Source of the DNA: an uncultured Megasphaera sp. | GTDB taxonomy: Bacteria; Bacillota; Negativicutes; Veillonellales; Megasphaeraceae | Assembly: GCF_900539295.1 (NCBI RefSeq) | Contig: NZ_UQBH01000009.1 | Coordinates: 17,462-81,461 of the forward strand | Direction of reading: 5' to 3' | Length of the DNA stretch: 64,000 bases | Shown: positions 24,650-36,819 of the stretch, piece by piece | Position numbering within the stretch: position 1 is the stretch's first letter | Layout: the number at the start of each line of letters is the position of its first letter | Notes under the pieces: generated by a model | Database searches by the model: none | Told to the model about the DNA's origin: nothing | What the model saw: the letters and a program-made list of their open reading frames with translations, nothing else | Made by a program: the position numbers and the translations under genes

Positions 24650-26809
24650 CTATTCTTTTAAGACGTAGCCATAGGCGTGGATGCGGCCGTCGTCCTCTTT
24701 TTCCAAATAGACGCCTTGGATTTCCGATGCAAATCCGGGAAGCTCATTAAGGCCTTCTTCAAGAGCCTTGAAGTACTGAACAGCCGTCTTCGACCAGCGT
24801 TCGCCCGGCACGACGCAGAGGACGCCCGGCGGATACGGCAAGGCTCCTTCAAGGGCGATGCGCCCTTCTATGGCGTCGAGGGACACCAATTCGCCTTGGC
24901 CGCGAATAAAGGCATGATGCGCTTCTTGCGGACTCATGGCGTATTCAGGGAAGTATTCCCGGCGGAACAGTTTTTTCTGTAAATCCTTGACCTGATGAGA
25001 TTTATAGAAGTCATGCATTTCCTGACAAAGCTGGCGAATCGTATAGCCGGCATAGCGGTCCGGATGGGCATTGTAGACGCCGAGGAGCACTTCCTGCATG
25101 GGGACGTCGTGATCGACAAAGCGTTCAAAGCGGACCAACTGGGAGACGAGGAGGCGCAGTTTATTCTTATTTTCGGCCGGTGTCAAAAGGAATAAAATCG
25201 AATTTAAGTCGCATTTTTCCGGAATGACACCATTCCCCCGCAGGTACGTCGCCAGGATATTGGCATGAATCCCAAAATCTTCGTAGGCGCCCGATTCGGC
25301 ATCGATACCGGGCGTCGTAAGTAAGAGTTTGCACGGGTCGACGAGGTATTGGCCCGGTCCATAGCCTTCAAAGGCATGCCACTTGGCACCGGGTTCGAAG
25401 GTAAAGTAATCTAAATCGCGGGCCATCTCATCAGTATCCCCTTCCTGCCAAGGCTTTCCGTGAACCGCAGGTGCGACGAAAGGCCGGATATAATGGCAGC
25501 GGCGCAGAATATCTTTCCGGGCATCGATACCGAGTTTCACGCAGTCCTGCCACATTTTGCGGCCAGCGGCACCGGCGTGGATTTTGGCGTTGACGGCAAT
25601 GGTGGCAAACATGGGATAAAAAGGACTCGTCGAGGCATTGGCCATAAAGGAATTGTTGAATACCTTGTGGTTGCAGTACCGAGTCTGGTTGTGGATGTGA
25701 TTATCCTTTTTGTGGATTTGCGAAGCCTGAGAAAAGCCGGCCTGCTGTTTATGAACCGACTGGACGACGAGGATACCCGGATCATCGTCATGCAAGTCGA
25801 GGAGAAGGGGCGAGCAGTCCTTGAGCATAGGGATAAACTGTTCGTACCCAGCCCAAGCCGAATCGAAGAGGATGTAGTCGCAGAGATGGCCGATGCGGTC
25901 GACGACATGACGGGCGTTGTACAAAGTTCCGTCATAGGTATCGAGTTGGATAACGGCCAGGCGGAACGGCCGTTTGGCTTTGGCCTTTTCAGGATTTCGC
26001 TCAGCTGCCAGCTTGCGCAGATATCCTTCATCGAAGCAGTGGTCGTCGACGCCGCCAATGAAGCCGTAGGGATTGCGGGCCGTTTCCAAATAGACCGGAA
26101 GGGCCCCGGCCTGAATGAGGGCCCCGATGGCGACGGACTTGTGGTTATTGCGGTCATAGAGGACTAAGTCCCCAGGTGCCAACAAGGCGTTGGCCACGAC
26201 CTTATTGGCCGACGATGAACCGTTTAGGACGAAGTAAGTCTTGTCAGCATGGAATACTTCGGCCGCAAAATCCTGGGCTTCAAGGGCCGGCCCTTCGTGG
26301 ATGAGCAAGTCGCCTAAGGTAACGTCAGCATTACAAATATCGGACTGAAAAATATGGGGTCCGTAAAAATCATAGAGGTAGCGGCCGGCAGGATGCTTTT
26401 TGAAAAATAAGCCGTCTTGGTGGCCCGGGCAGTCAAAGGGCGTATTCTTTTCACTGACATAGTCGACGAGATCGGCAAAAAACGGTGGCAGCACCGTCTG
26501 TTCATAGCGGCCGGCAAGGCGTTCGGCAGCAGCGATGCAGCGGCTCTTGTTGACCATTTCCTCCGTAAATACGACGTCGACCTTATCGATATACGATTCG
26601 GGCAGCTTCTCGCCACCGGGCATGATAACCATGATGGGAATGCCGAAACCGGTCTCCTCGATGGCATCGATATAATCAAAATCTTGGTCCGACAGGACGG
26701 CTACGGCAACATCGGTAAAGTCCGTGTCTTCAATGGGCACGATGTCCCGATCGCTGTCGACAAAGTAATATTGTACGTCAAAACTGTAAGCTATCTTTAA
26801 ATGTTTCAT
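24650..26809 (-). CDS. speC: Ornithine decarboxylase (prokaryotic fold-type I, SpeC/SpeF-like)
   Basis: A 719-residue PLP enzyme making putrescine. The wing domain is at residues 1-110. The core has VLNGSSSANKVV, YDRNNHKSV, FDSAWAGYEQF with the PLP-binding Asp, and SVHKQQAGFSQ with the Schiff-base Lys354. The C-terminal domain has FEPGAKWHAFEGY, DPCKLLLTTPGID, PEKCDLNSILFLLTPAE and EGALPYPPGVLCVVPGE. Similarity to E. coli SpeC is close throughout, favouring ornithine over lysine or arginine. It lies downstream of the arginine operon, behind a terminator, so ornithine made there could feed it. Confidence 0.92.
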   Translation of the reverse strand: MKHLKIAYSFDVQYYFVDSDRDIVPIEDTDFTDVAVAVLSDQDFDYIDAIEETGFGIPIMVIMPGGEKLPESYIDKVDVVFTEEMVNKSRCIAAAERLAGRYEQTVLPPFFADLVDYVSEKNTPFDCPGHQDGLFFKKHPAGRYLYDFYGPHIFQSDICNADVTLGDLLIHEGPALEAQDFAAEVFHADKTYFVLNGSSSANKVVANALLAPGDLVLYDRNNHKSVAIGALIQAGALPVYLETARNPYGFIGGVDDHCFDEGYLRKLAAERNPEKAKAKRPFRLAVIQLDTYDGTLYNARHVVDRIGHLCDYILFDSAWAGYEQFIPMLKDCSPLLLDLHDDDPGILVVQSVHKQQAGFSQASQIHKKDNHIHNQTRYCNHKVFNNSFMANASTSPFYPMFATIAVNAKIHAGAAGRKMWQDCVKLGIDARKDILRRCHYIRPFVAPAVHGKPWQEGDTDEMARDLDYFTFEPGAKWHAFEGYGPGQYLVDPCKLLLTTPGIDAESGAYEDFGIHANILATYLRGNGVIPEKCDLNSILFLLTPAENKNKLRLLVSQLVRFERFVDHDVPMQEVLLGVYNAHPDRYAGYTIRQLCQEMHDFYKSHQVKDLQKKLFRREYFPEYAMSPQEAHHAFIRGQGELVSLDAIEGRIALEGALPYPPGVLCVVPGERWSKTAVQYFKALEEGLNELPGFASEIQGVYLEKEDDGRIHAYGYVLKE

Positions 26810-26909
26810 AGTTGGCCTTCCTTATTGGCTTCAAAAACTACCAAATTACCGGTATAGCCATATTGTACGAAATTCACCGGCCAATAGCAAGAAACACGAT
26901 GCCATACGA

Positions 26910-26944
26910 CAAAGAAGCCCGGCGCATAAATGCCGAGCTTCTTT
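26910..26944 (-). terminator. Terminator after argD
   Basis: AAAGAAGC/GCTTCTTT stem extended by CGGC/GCCG with one mismatch; the U-rich 3' arm lies within the stem. It separates the arg operon from ornithine decarboxylase. Confidence 0.6.
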
Positions 26945-27004
26945 GAGGTCACAGAGAATTTATAAAAATATTTCATGTAAGGATTTACGCTGACTGTCTT
27001 CCCC

Positions 27005-28177
27005 TTATTGATCGATGACTTGTTTGACGATGGCAATGGCTTCTTTCAAGTCATCCCAAGGAATATTTAAAGGCGGCAGGAGACGGACCAAGCCATTGGC
27101 CGTGAGGACCAGGACACCTTTTTCGACGCAGCCTTCGACAACGTCGCTCAAGTCTTTATCCTTAAGGGCAATGCCGATCATGAGGCCCATGCCGGAAACG
27201 TGGTCAACGTGTTGGCACTGTTCCAATTCGTCTTTGACGTACTGTCCCTTCTTCTGTACTTCTTCCATCAATTCCGGCGTCAGGCGGTCGATGATGGAAA
27301 TGGCACCGGCCGTGCAAATCGGGTTGCCGCCAAAGGTCGAGCCGTGGGTATGGTCGGTCAGGGTCTTCTCCGTCGAAGCAGCAAACATGGTGACGCCCAA
27401 GGGCAGGCCGCCGCCGATAGCCTTGGCTGTCGATACGATATCCGGTTCAATGCCGTAGCCCATATAGGCATAGAGGTAGCCCGTACGGCCGTTACCGGTC
27501 TGGACTTCATCGACGACAATCAGGATGTCATGGGCTTTGGCATAAGCTGCCACCTCTTTGACAAAATCTTTATCGAGAGGATGGACGCCGCCTTCGCCTT
27601 GAACCATTTCCATCATGATGGCGCAGACATTATTCGTTTCGCACAGTTTTTTGACATCGTCGAAGTTATCCGCTTCGGCGTAGACGAAACCGTCGACGAA
27701 GGGTCCGAAATCCTGATGAAGCGAATCCTGGCCGCAGGCCGTCAGAGTCGCTAAGGTACGGCCGTGGAAGCTGTTTTTCAAGGTGATGATCGTATAGCGG
27801 CCGTCGCCGTATTTATCATGAGAATATTTCCGCGCCGTCTTAATAGCACATTCGTTGGCTTCGGCACCGGAATTGGAGAAGAATACCTTCTTCATCCCCG
27901 TCTTTTGGCACAGTTTTTCAGCCAAGATGGTCTGCGGTTCCGTATAGAAAACGTTTGAAATGTGACTCAGTTTATGGAGCTGCGTTTCCACAGCCTGCGT
28001 CCATTCATCGTCACAGACGCCAAAAATATTGACGGCAATGCCGGCACTGAGATCGATATATTTTTTCCCGTCGACGTCGTATAAAGTCGCTCCCTTACCG
28101 TGATCAAGGACGGCACCGATCCGATTGTAGACGTTGACGATATATTCTTTATCAAGAGCTTTATAATCTTCTGCCAT
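27005..28177 (-). CDS. argD: Acetylornithine aminotransferase
   Basis: A 390-residue class III PLP aminotransferase that converts N-acetylglutamate semialdehyde to N-acetylornithine. Motifs: FFSNSGAEANECAIK, SFHGRT, the PLP-binding IVVDEVQTGNGRTG, STAKAIGGGLPLG with the Schiff-base Lys, and HGSTFGGNP. The start ATG follows AAGGAG; an upstream in-frame start at 28228 is rejected. It is the last gene of the arg operon, 56 bases after argB. Confidence 0.95.
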   Translation of the reverse strand: MAEDYKALDKEYIVNVYNRIGAVLDHGKGATLYDVDGKKYIDLSAGIAVNIFGVCDDEWTQAVETQLHKLSHISNVFYTEPQTILAEKLCQKTGMKKVFFSNSGAEANECAIKTARKYSHDKYGDGRYTIITLKNSFHGRTLATLTACGQDSLHQDFGPFVDGFVYAEADNFDDVKKLCETNNVCAIMMEMVQGEGGVHPLDKDFVKEVAAYAKAHDILIVVDEVQTGNGRTGYLYAYMGYGIEPDIVSTAKAIGGGLPLGVTMFAASTEKTLTDHTHGSTFGGNPICTAGAISIIDRLTPELMEEVQKKGQYVKDELEQCQHVDHVSGMGLMIGIALKDKDLSDVVEGCVEKGVLVLTANGLVRLLPPLNIPWDDLKEAIAIVKQVIDQ

Positions 28178-28233
28178 TGTTTTTATCTCCTTTTTACCCG
28201 AATCAGGGCTAACAACCTCTTTCCCCAACAGCC

Positions 28234-29142
28234 TTACTTTCCTAAGGAATAGTGGCCGACGAACATCGTCCCCAAGCCTTCTTCAGTCAGCATTTCGATG
28301 AGGATAGCATGAGGCACCGTGCCGTTGATGATGAACACCCGCTTGACGCCGGCTTTGATGGCATCGGTGCAGCACTGCACTTTGGGAATCATGCCGCCGG
28401 CAATGATTCCGTCCTGCTCTAACTGCCGCGACTGTTCGAGGGTGATTTCGGTCAACAGCGAATCGGGATCGGACGGATCTTTAAGGACGCCGTCAATATT
28501 GGTCATAGACAGCATACATTCGGCGTTAAGGGCCCCGGCAATCTGAGCGGCGGCCGTATCGGCATTGATGTTGTAGGCCTGGCCTTCCGTATCGGTACCG
28601 ATTGTCGAGATGACGGGAATGTAGCCTTTATCGAGGTTATCTTGAATGATGGACACGTCGACGTCGGTAATGCGGCCCACATAGCCCAGTTCGTCGCTCT
28701 GTTTGCGAACTTTAATCATCTGGTCATCGATGCCGCAGAGGCCGATAGCCTTGCCGCCGATAGAGCCGATGAGGTTAACCAGGTCTTTATTGACCTGACC
28801 GGCCAGAACCATTTGGACGACTTTCATCGTGTCTTCGTCGGTAACCCGCAGGCCGTTGATAAATTTCGAGGCGATGCCGAGCTGATCTAAGGCCGATTTA
28901 ATATGCGGGCCGCCGCCATGGACGAGGATTACTTTTACCCCGATGAGGTTCAAGAGGACGATATCCCCCATGACCGACCGCTTCAGGTCTTCATTGATCA
29001 TGGCATTGCCGCCGTATTTGACGACGACGATTTTCCCGCTGTATTTTTTAATATATGGCAGAGCATTCATTAAAATTTGTGCCTTTTGGGCATTGGTCAC
29101 TGCTTTTACATCTTCCGATACGAGATCACTTCTTTTGAACAT
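28234..29142 (-). CDS. argB: Acetylglutamate kinase
   Basis: A 302-residue amino acid kinase. Motifs: VVVKYGGNAM, LVHGGGPHI, GLRVTDEDTM, YNINADTAAAQIA and GGMIPKV. The extended N-terminal helix (SEDVKAVTNAQKAQILMNALPYI) is the type found in arginine-feedback-inhibited hexameric enzymes such as that of Thermotoga, so feedback inhibition is likely. It lies 18 bases after the ArgJ-like gene. Confidence 0.95.
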   Translation of the reverse strand: MFKRSDLVSEDVKAVTNAQKAQILMNALPYIKKYSGKIVVVKYGGNAMINEDLKRSVMGDIVLLNLIGVKVILVHGGGPHIKSALDQLGIASKFINGLRVTDEDTMKVVQMVLAGQVNKDLVNLIGSIGGKAIGLCGIDDQMIKVRKQSDELGYVGRITDVDVSIIQDNLDKGYIPVISTIGTDTEGQAYNINADTAAAQIAGALNAECMLSMTNIDGVLKDPSDPDSLLTEITLEQSRQLEQDGIIAGGMIPKVQCCTDAIKAGVKRVFIINGTVPHAILIEMLTEEGLGTMFVGHYSLGK

Positions 29143-29160
29143 CTATTGTCTTCCCCCTAT

Positions 29161-29880
29161 TTAACTGCACGCTTTCAAGACATGTTGAAAGCCTAATTTC
29201 ACCAGTAACGCTTCGATTCCCCCTGCCAACGCATCGTGGCCGACCAGCTGTGCACCGGCTCCCCCATTGGCCATGACGATGAAGGTGAAATGCTCCGTAT
29301 CCATATCGGCCTTGACCTGAGTCAAGGCCTTTTCAATCATAGACCCGTCGACTGACGCGTCGGTCATGATGACGCATAAGCCGTCACAGTCCGCCGTCCC
29401 GTCAGCCGCGATGCCGCTTAAGGCCCCTGAATTTTCTGCCAGGAAGACCGTTTCAGAAGATACGTCACCGCCGTTGTCGATTACCGCTTCTATGGGCTCG
29501 CTATCCGTATCGAGACCGGCCGTCAGATTTTTCAGGCTGTGAATCAAGAGCGACGGGCGAAAGTACCGGCCCTTAGCCCCGCTGGCGATGAGGGCTACCG
29601 AAGCCGGGGCTTCATCGACGCAGGTGCCGACAGCCTGACAGACTTCCTCTGAAATTTCAAGGCCGCGCGGTCCGTCAGGAAGGGCCGTCCCATTGTGCAG
29701 GACCAGGATTTTTCCGGAACGAGCCGTCATGCCCTGGGGCGTATCGGTCACGATGGAGCAGTCTCGTCGGCTTACGATCATAGCGACATCCAATTTAACC
29801 CGGCTGCTGCATAATCCGCTGTACGTACCGGCAGCCTGAAATCCTTGCGGTACGCCAAAGCTATCATAAACCTGACTCAT
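29161..29880 (-). CDS. Short divergent ArgJ-like protein
   Basis: A 239-residue protein at the position of argJ. Its N-terminus (GVPQGFQAAGTYSGL..DVAMIVS) and later blocks (SGKILVLHNGT, PASVALIASGAKG, LAENSGALSGIA) follow the ArgJ alpha-chain order, and IMTDASVDGSMIEKAL resembles the start of the beta chain. ArgJ is normally about 400 residues and self-cleaves at ATML with the Thr as nucleophile. Here that motif is absent and most of the beta chain is missing. It may be a non-catalytic paralogue, or a renamed function. The frame is intact and in normal operon spacing (15 bases to argC, 18 to argB), so it is not obviously a pseudogene. Confidence 0.65.
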   Translation of the reverse strand: MSQVYDSFGVPQGFQAAGTYSGLCSSRVKLDVAMIVSRRDCSIVTDTPQGMTARSGKILVLHNGTALPDGPRGLEISEEVCQAVGTCVDEAPASVALIASGAKGRYFRPSLLIHSLKNLTAGLDTDSEPIEAVIDNGGDVSSETVFLAENSGALSGIAADGTADCDGLCVIMTDASVDGSMIEKALTQVKADMDTEHFTFIVMANGGAGAQLVGHDALAGGIEALLVKLGFQHVLKACS

Positions 29881-29895
29881 ACTGATTCCACCTTT

Positions 29896-30840
29896 CTAAT
29901 GTTTTAACTGTAATCCTGTCACGGCATCGATGCCCATCATGAGGTTCATGTTCTGGATGGCCGCACCGGAAGCACCCTTGCCCAGGTTATCGAATAAAGA
30001 CGTGACCATAATGCGCTGGTCATTGCCGGTTACGACGATTTCCATATCATCGTAGCCGCTCATTTCATTGGCACTGATGAAGCCGCCCTTGTCGGTCCCG
30101 AAATCAAGGACGTGGATGAAGGGGCAGCCGTCATAATGATTGGCTAAGATTTCCCAAATGTCCTTGGCCGTGACCTTCTTAGTCAACAGATGGCTGAAGA
30201 AAGGAATCATTACTTCCATACCGCTGTAATAGTCGTCGACGATGGGTGTAAAGACCGGTTCCTGTTCCAAATGGCAGATGGAAACGACTTCCTTCAAATG
30301 CTTATGCTGCTGACTCAGGCCGTATTGGCGCGGTGCCAAGAGATCGGCGCTTTTATCCCCTTCATACTGACCGATCATCTTCTTGCCGCCGCCGCTGTAG
30401 CCGGTCAAGGAAAAGGCCGTCACCGGATAATCGGCCGGTACCAATCCCGCTGCCGTCAAGGGCTGCAAAATAGAAATGGCGCCGCTGGCATGGCAGCCCG
30501 GATTGCCGACGAAATCGCTCTTAGAAATAGCGGCAGCCTGTTCCTTCGACAATTCAGGGAAGCCGTAGGTCCAACCCGGCGCCACCCGCCGCCCCGTCGA
30601 CGTATCGATGATGCGCACCTGGCAGCCTTCTGCCAATTTGACAGCTTCGGCAGCCGCATCGTCAGGAAGGCAAAGGAAAACGATATCGGCAGCTTTCATG
30701 CAGGCGCGGATGGCATCGGGGGCCTTGCGGTTTTCGTCAGCGATGGGAATCAATTCGATATCCTGACGATGGCTGAGGCGTTCATGAATCCGAAGACCCG
30801 TCGTTCCTTCATGTCCATCTATAAATACTTTCGTTTTCAC
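29896..30840 (-). CDS. argC: N-acetyl-gamma-glutamyl-phosphate reductase, type 2
   Basis: A 314-residue dehydrogenase. Motifs: KVFIDGHEGTTGLRI, FLCLPDDAA, the catalytic Cys in VGNPGCHASG, and SLTGYSGGGKKM. The 310-residue length and GHEGTTG start mark the short (type 2) ArgC. First gene of the arg operon, preceded by ARG boxes. The ATG has AGGAGTG upstream. Confidence 0.95.
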   Translation of the reverse strand: MKTKVFIDGHEGTTGLRIHERLSHRQDIELIPIADENRKAPDAIRACMKAADIVFLCLPDDAAAEAVKLAEGCQVRIIDTSTGRRVAPGWTYGFPELSKEQAAAISKSDFVGNPGCHASGAISILQPLTAAGLVPADYPVTAFSLTGYSGGGKKMIGQYEGDKSADLLAPRQYGLSQQHKHLKEVVSICHLEQEPVFTPIVDDYYSGMEVMIPFFSHLLTKKVTAKDIWEILANHYDGCPFIHVLDFGTDKGGFISANEMSGYDDMEIVVTGNDQRIMVTSLFDNLGKGASGAAIQNMNLMMGIDAVTGLQLKH

Positions 30841-30884
30841 AATGCATCACTCCTAAAAAAAACTAGCTTATACCTTGGTGTTCT

Positions 30885-30928
30885 ATTGAATTTTAATTCA
30901 TTATAGTTGAATTAAAATGTTTTGTCAA
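30885..30928 (-). promoter_or_regulatory. arg operon promoter overlapped by tandem ARG boxes
   Basis: On the minus strand TTGACA (30928-30923), 17 bases, TATAAT (30905-30900). Box 1 (30885-30902, ATTGAATTTTAATTCATT) is a near-perfect ArgR/AhrC operator; box 2 (30906-30923) conserves the TTGAAT half. Their spacing is 3 bp, as in classical ArgR operators, and they cover the whole promoter, so repression by arginine is predicted. Confidence 0.85.
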
Positions 30929-30960
30929 TAATTTATGCATTGTATTTAAATAATTATTAA

Positions 30961-31854
30961 TCATTCTTTACTTGCAGATTCGGTCTCTCCTTGAAATACC
31001 AGTCGTGCTCCCTGTCCGTCGGCCTGCAGTAGCATCGTCATTCCATAAGGCAGGAAGGCCTTATTCACAGTATGCCCTACAGGCAGTCCTTTCAGGGTCG
31101 GTTTTCCGGCTAAACGAGCATAATAATCCAGGACTTCTTCCGTCGTAAAGTCTCCGGAATCATGAGGGCTATCGGTGAAATCCCCATAGGCAATGGCTGA
31201 AACCCGTGATAAGAGACCGCTTTGCCAGAGCTGATTCATCATGCGGTCGATGCGGTAGGAACTTTCACCCGTATCTTCGAGCACTAAAATACACCCTGTG
31301 CCGTCGAGGGCATAGGGTGTACCGACGAGAGAGGCAATGATTGACAAGTTACCGCCTACGACAGGTCCTTCAGCCGTGCCGGCAATGACCGTCGTGAGCT
31401 TCCGCCCCGGCGGCAGGGCAAGGGCCCCTTGCCAATGATCGTCTGCCAGGCCGTTAAACAGTTGACTCTTTGTATAATCATTCGCGCCGCCCAAGGTGAC
31501 CATCAAGGGTCCGTTGGCCGTAACTAAACGGCATTTTTCCCACAAGGCCACTTGGAGGGCCGTAATGTCACTGAAACCGACGACCCATTTCGGATGAGCC
31601 GCGATGTATTCGTAATCGAGCTTATCGAGGACGCGGGCCGAGCCGTAACCGCCGTTAAGGCAGATAATAGCCTTTACGTCATCGTCATGGAATAAGGCAT
31701 TGATATCTCGGGCTCGAGCTTCATCAGTTCCGGAAAAGTAGCCGTAGGCACCGGACGCCGTCGGCATCATCTTTACCCGATAGCCGGCCTGTTCAAGGCG
31801 GGCGACGGCCCTTGAAATATCCAGTCCCTCTGAATGAGTAGCCGGTGCCGCCAC
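30961..31854 (-). CDS. LD-carboxypeptidase (peptidase S66)
   Basis: At least 297 residues, S66 family: it releases the terminal D-Ala from muropeptide tetrapeptides, or acts as an MccF-like immunity protease. The Ser nucleophile is in VVGFSDITA, the Glu in ILVLEDTGE, the His in LPVGHTVNKAFLPYG. The given GTG start cuts into the first strand. Conserved sequence continues upstream in frame to 31896 (VHIPAALKPGDAVG), yet no ATG, GTG or TTG lies between that point and the in-frame stop. A CTG at 31878 is the only near-cognate candidate. The end overlaps no gene. Confidence 0.8.
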   Translation of the reverse strand: MAAPATHSEGLDISRAVARLEQAGYRVKMMPTASGAYGYFSGTDEARARDINALFHDDDVKAIICLNGGYGSARVLDKLDYEYIAAHPKWVVGFSDITALQVALWEKCRLVTANGPLMVTLGGANDYTKSQLFNGLADDHWQGALALPPGRKLTTVIAGTAEGPVVGGNLSIIASLVGTPYALDGTGCILVLEDTGESSYRIDRMMNQLWQSGLLSRVSAIAYGDFTDSPHDSGDFTTEEVLDYYARLAGKPTLKGLPVGHTVNKAFLPYGMTMLLQADGQGARLVFQGETESASKE

Positions 31855-31910
31855 GCCGACAGCATCACCGGGTTTCAGCGCCGCCGGGATGTGAACGGCT
31901 CTTTCCGAAC

Positions 31911-32384
31911 TTACTCCCCCTTGTAATAGCGCTCCATTCCCTGGGCATAGCCGTAGTCATCGTTTAAATACTGGCCCGTTTTCTGGCGATAACAGAGGTT
32001 TACCGTCACGAAGTCGGCAATATCCTTATGCTTCAGCTGTTTCTTCCTCATGGGAATTTCCAGCCAGGTATTCGTCGAATCATTGTAGATCCAAGCCTGG
32101 CCGCGGAAAATCTTGTACGTCAAGGTATAGGTTCCTTCGATGCGTCCGGAATCTTCCGGCGAGCGGAATTGATTGACCTTAAAGATCCAGCCCTGTCCAT
32201 TGTCCTTAATGGTCTCTAAGGAGCTGAGGTCGACGTACATTTCATAGCCCATACCAAAGTTGATGGGCCGGTAGCTGCTGTTAGCGGCCAAGGGACTGTT
32301 AAAGAAGGCCTGAGCCCCAAAGATACTGCCAAAAGTCAGGGCCGCGCCAAAAGTCACGGTCATTAAGCTTTGCTTCAAATTCAT
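31911..32384 (-). CDS. Secreted hypothetical protein
   Basis: About 157 residues. A signal peptide is evident: MNLKQSL, a hydrophobic core and a likely cleavage after GAQA. The mature part is a small hydrophilic domain with MYVDLSSLETIKDNGQGW and a C-terminal YGYAQGMERYY. I do not recognise the family; the pattern resembles small surface proteins of Negativicutes. The start ATG lies 8 bases after AAAGGA; ATGs a few codons upstream are less well placed. Confidence 0.7.
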   Translation of the reverse strand: MNLKQSLMTVTFGAALTFGSIFGAQAFFNSPLAANSSYRPINFGMGYEMYVDLSSLETIKDNGQGWIFKVNQFRSPEDSGRIEGTYTLTYKIFRGQAWIYNDSTNTWLEIPMRKKQLKHKDIADFVTVNLCYRQKTGQYLNDDYGYAQGMERYYKGE

Positions 32385-32484
32385 GTTCATCATCCTTTCT
32401 GTAATTACGTTCATTATAGCATAATTTACACGGCAAAAGCCGCCTCATGAAGGGTCGATCATATCAAAACTGCCGTCATAAACC

Positions 32485-32520
32485 AAAAGAAGTCCCCCAT
32501 GATTCATGAGAGACTTCTTT
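32485..32520 (-). terminator. Terminator after carB
   Basis: AAAGAAGTC/GACTTCTTT stem (32520-32512, 32494-32486) with TTTT after the 3' arm on the minus strand. It ends the pyr operon. Confidence 0.8.
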
Positions 32521-32552
32521 CATAATCAGACAAACTCCGTGTCTGTGAAAAC

Positions 32553-35756
<3,204 letters not shown>

Positions 35757-35757
35757 G

Positions 35758-36819
35758 TTATTTTTCCTCCATCATCTTGACGAATTGTGTAAACAAATAC
35801 AGATTGTCCGTCGGTCCCGGCGAGGCTTCCGGATGGTACTGGACGCACATGATGTTCTGGGACGGAACTTCAAAACCTTCAAGGGTATTGTCATGGAGGT
35901 TGCGGTGGGTAATGACGACTTCATCCTTCGGAAGAGAGTCTTCGTCGATGATGTAGCCGTGATTCTGAGATGTAATGTAGACCCGGCCCGTGCGGATATC
36001 TTTGACCGGATGGTTAGAACCGCGATGGCCGAAGGTCAGTTTGCGGCTCTTGCCGCCGAGGGCCAGGCCGATGAGCTGCAGGCCCAGGCAGATGCCGAAA
36101 ATCGGTTTCTTGCCCATGAGCTGTTTGACCGTATCGATGATGTCGGGAATATCTTTCGGGTCGCCGGGGCCGTTGCTGAGGAAGATGCCGTCTGGATTGA
36201 CAGCCAACACGTCTTCAGCTTTGGTGGTAGCCGGGAAAATCGTCAAGCGGCAGTCGTTATTGACCAGTTCGCGCAGGATATTTCCCTTTGCACCGTAATC
36301 CATAACGGCTACATGATAGCGGCCGTCGCCCATGTGCTTGATTTCCCGCGTCGAAACCCGTTTTACGAGCTGCGTTTCAAGAGGCGTATCAAAGAGTTCT
36401 TTGACAGCGCTTTCTTCCATCGTTTCCGGTACGATGACGCCTTTCATGACCCCCTGGCTGCGGATAGCCCGGGTAATGGCACGCGTATCGACGCCGTAGA
36501 GGCAGGGGATGTGGTGTGTCATAATAAAGGTAGACAGCTGGCCTTCATTTTGCCAGTTGCTCGGTTCTTCACAGAGTTCACTGACAATGAAGCCGGCAGC
36601 GTAAGGGCGGTCAGCCTGTTCGATTTCATGGAACAAGCCGTAATTGCCGATAATCGGATAGGTCAGGGTAATGATCTGTCCGGCATAAGACGGATCCGTA
36701 AAGGTTTCCTGATAGCCTGTCATGCCTGTATTGAAGACGACTTCACCGACAGCCGGTTCGTCCATCAGCATATTGCCGTAAAATTTCTGTCCGTTCTCTA
36801 ATATGAGGACACCTTTCAT
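35758..36819 (-). CDS. carA: Carbamoyl-phosphate synthase small subunit (glutaminase)
   Basis: A 353-residue protein. The N-terminal CPSase domain has FNTGMTGYQE and LTYPIIGNYG; the C-terminal class I glutamine amidotransferase has the nucleophile Cys in IFGICLGLQL and the His in QYHPEASPGP. The start overlaps the pyrC stop by one base (TAATG). Confidence 0.97.
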   Translation of the reverse strand: MKGVLILENGQKFYGNMLMDEPAVGEVVFNTGMTGYQETFTDPSYAGQIITLTYPIIGNYGLFHEIEQADRPYAAGFIVSELCEEPSNWQNEGQLSTFIMTHHIPCLYGVDTRAITRAIRSQGVMKGVIVPETMEESAVKELFDTPLETQLVKRVSTREIKHMGDGRYHVAVMDYGAKGNILRELVNNDCRLTIFPATTKAEDVLAVNPDGIFLSNGPGDPKDIPDIIDTVKQLMGKKPIFGICLGLQLIGLALGGKSRKLTFGHRGSNHPVKDIRTGRVYITSQNHGYIIDEDSLPKDEVVITHRNLHDNTLEGFEVPSQNIMCVQYHPEASPGPTDNLYLFTQFVKMMEEK

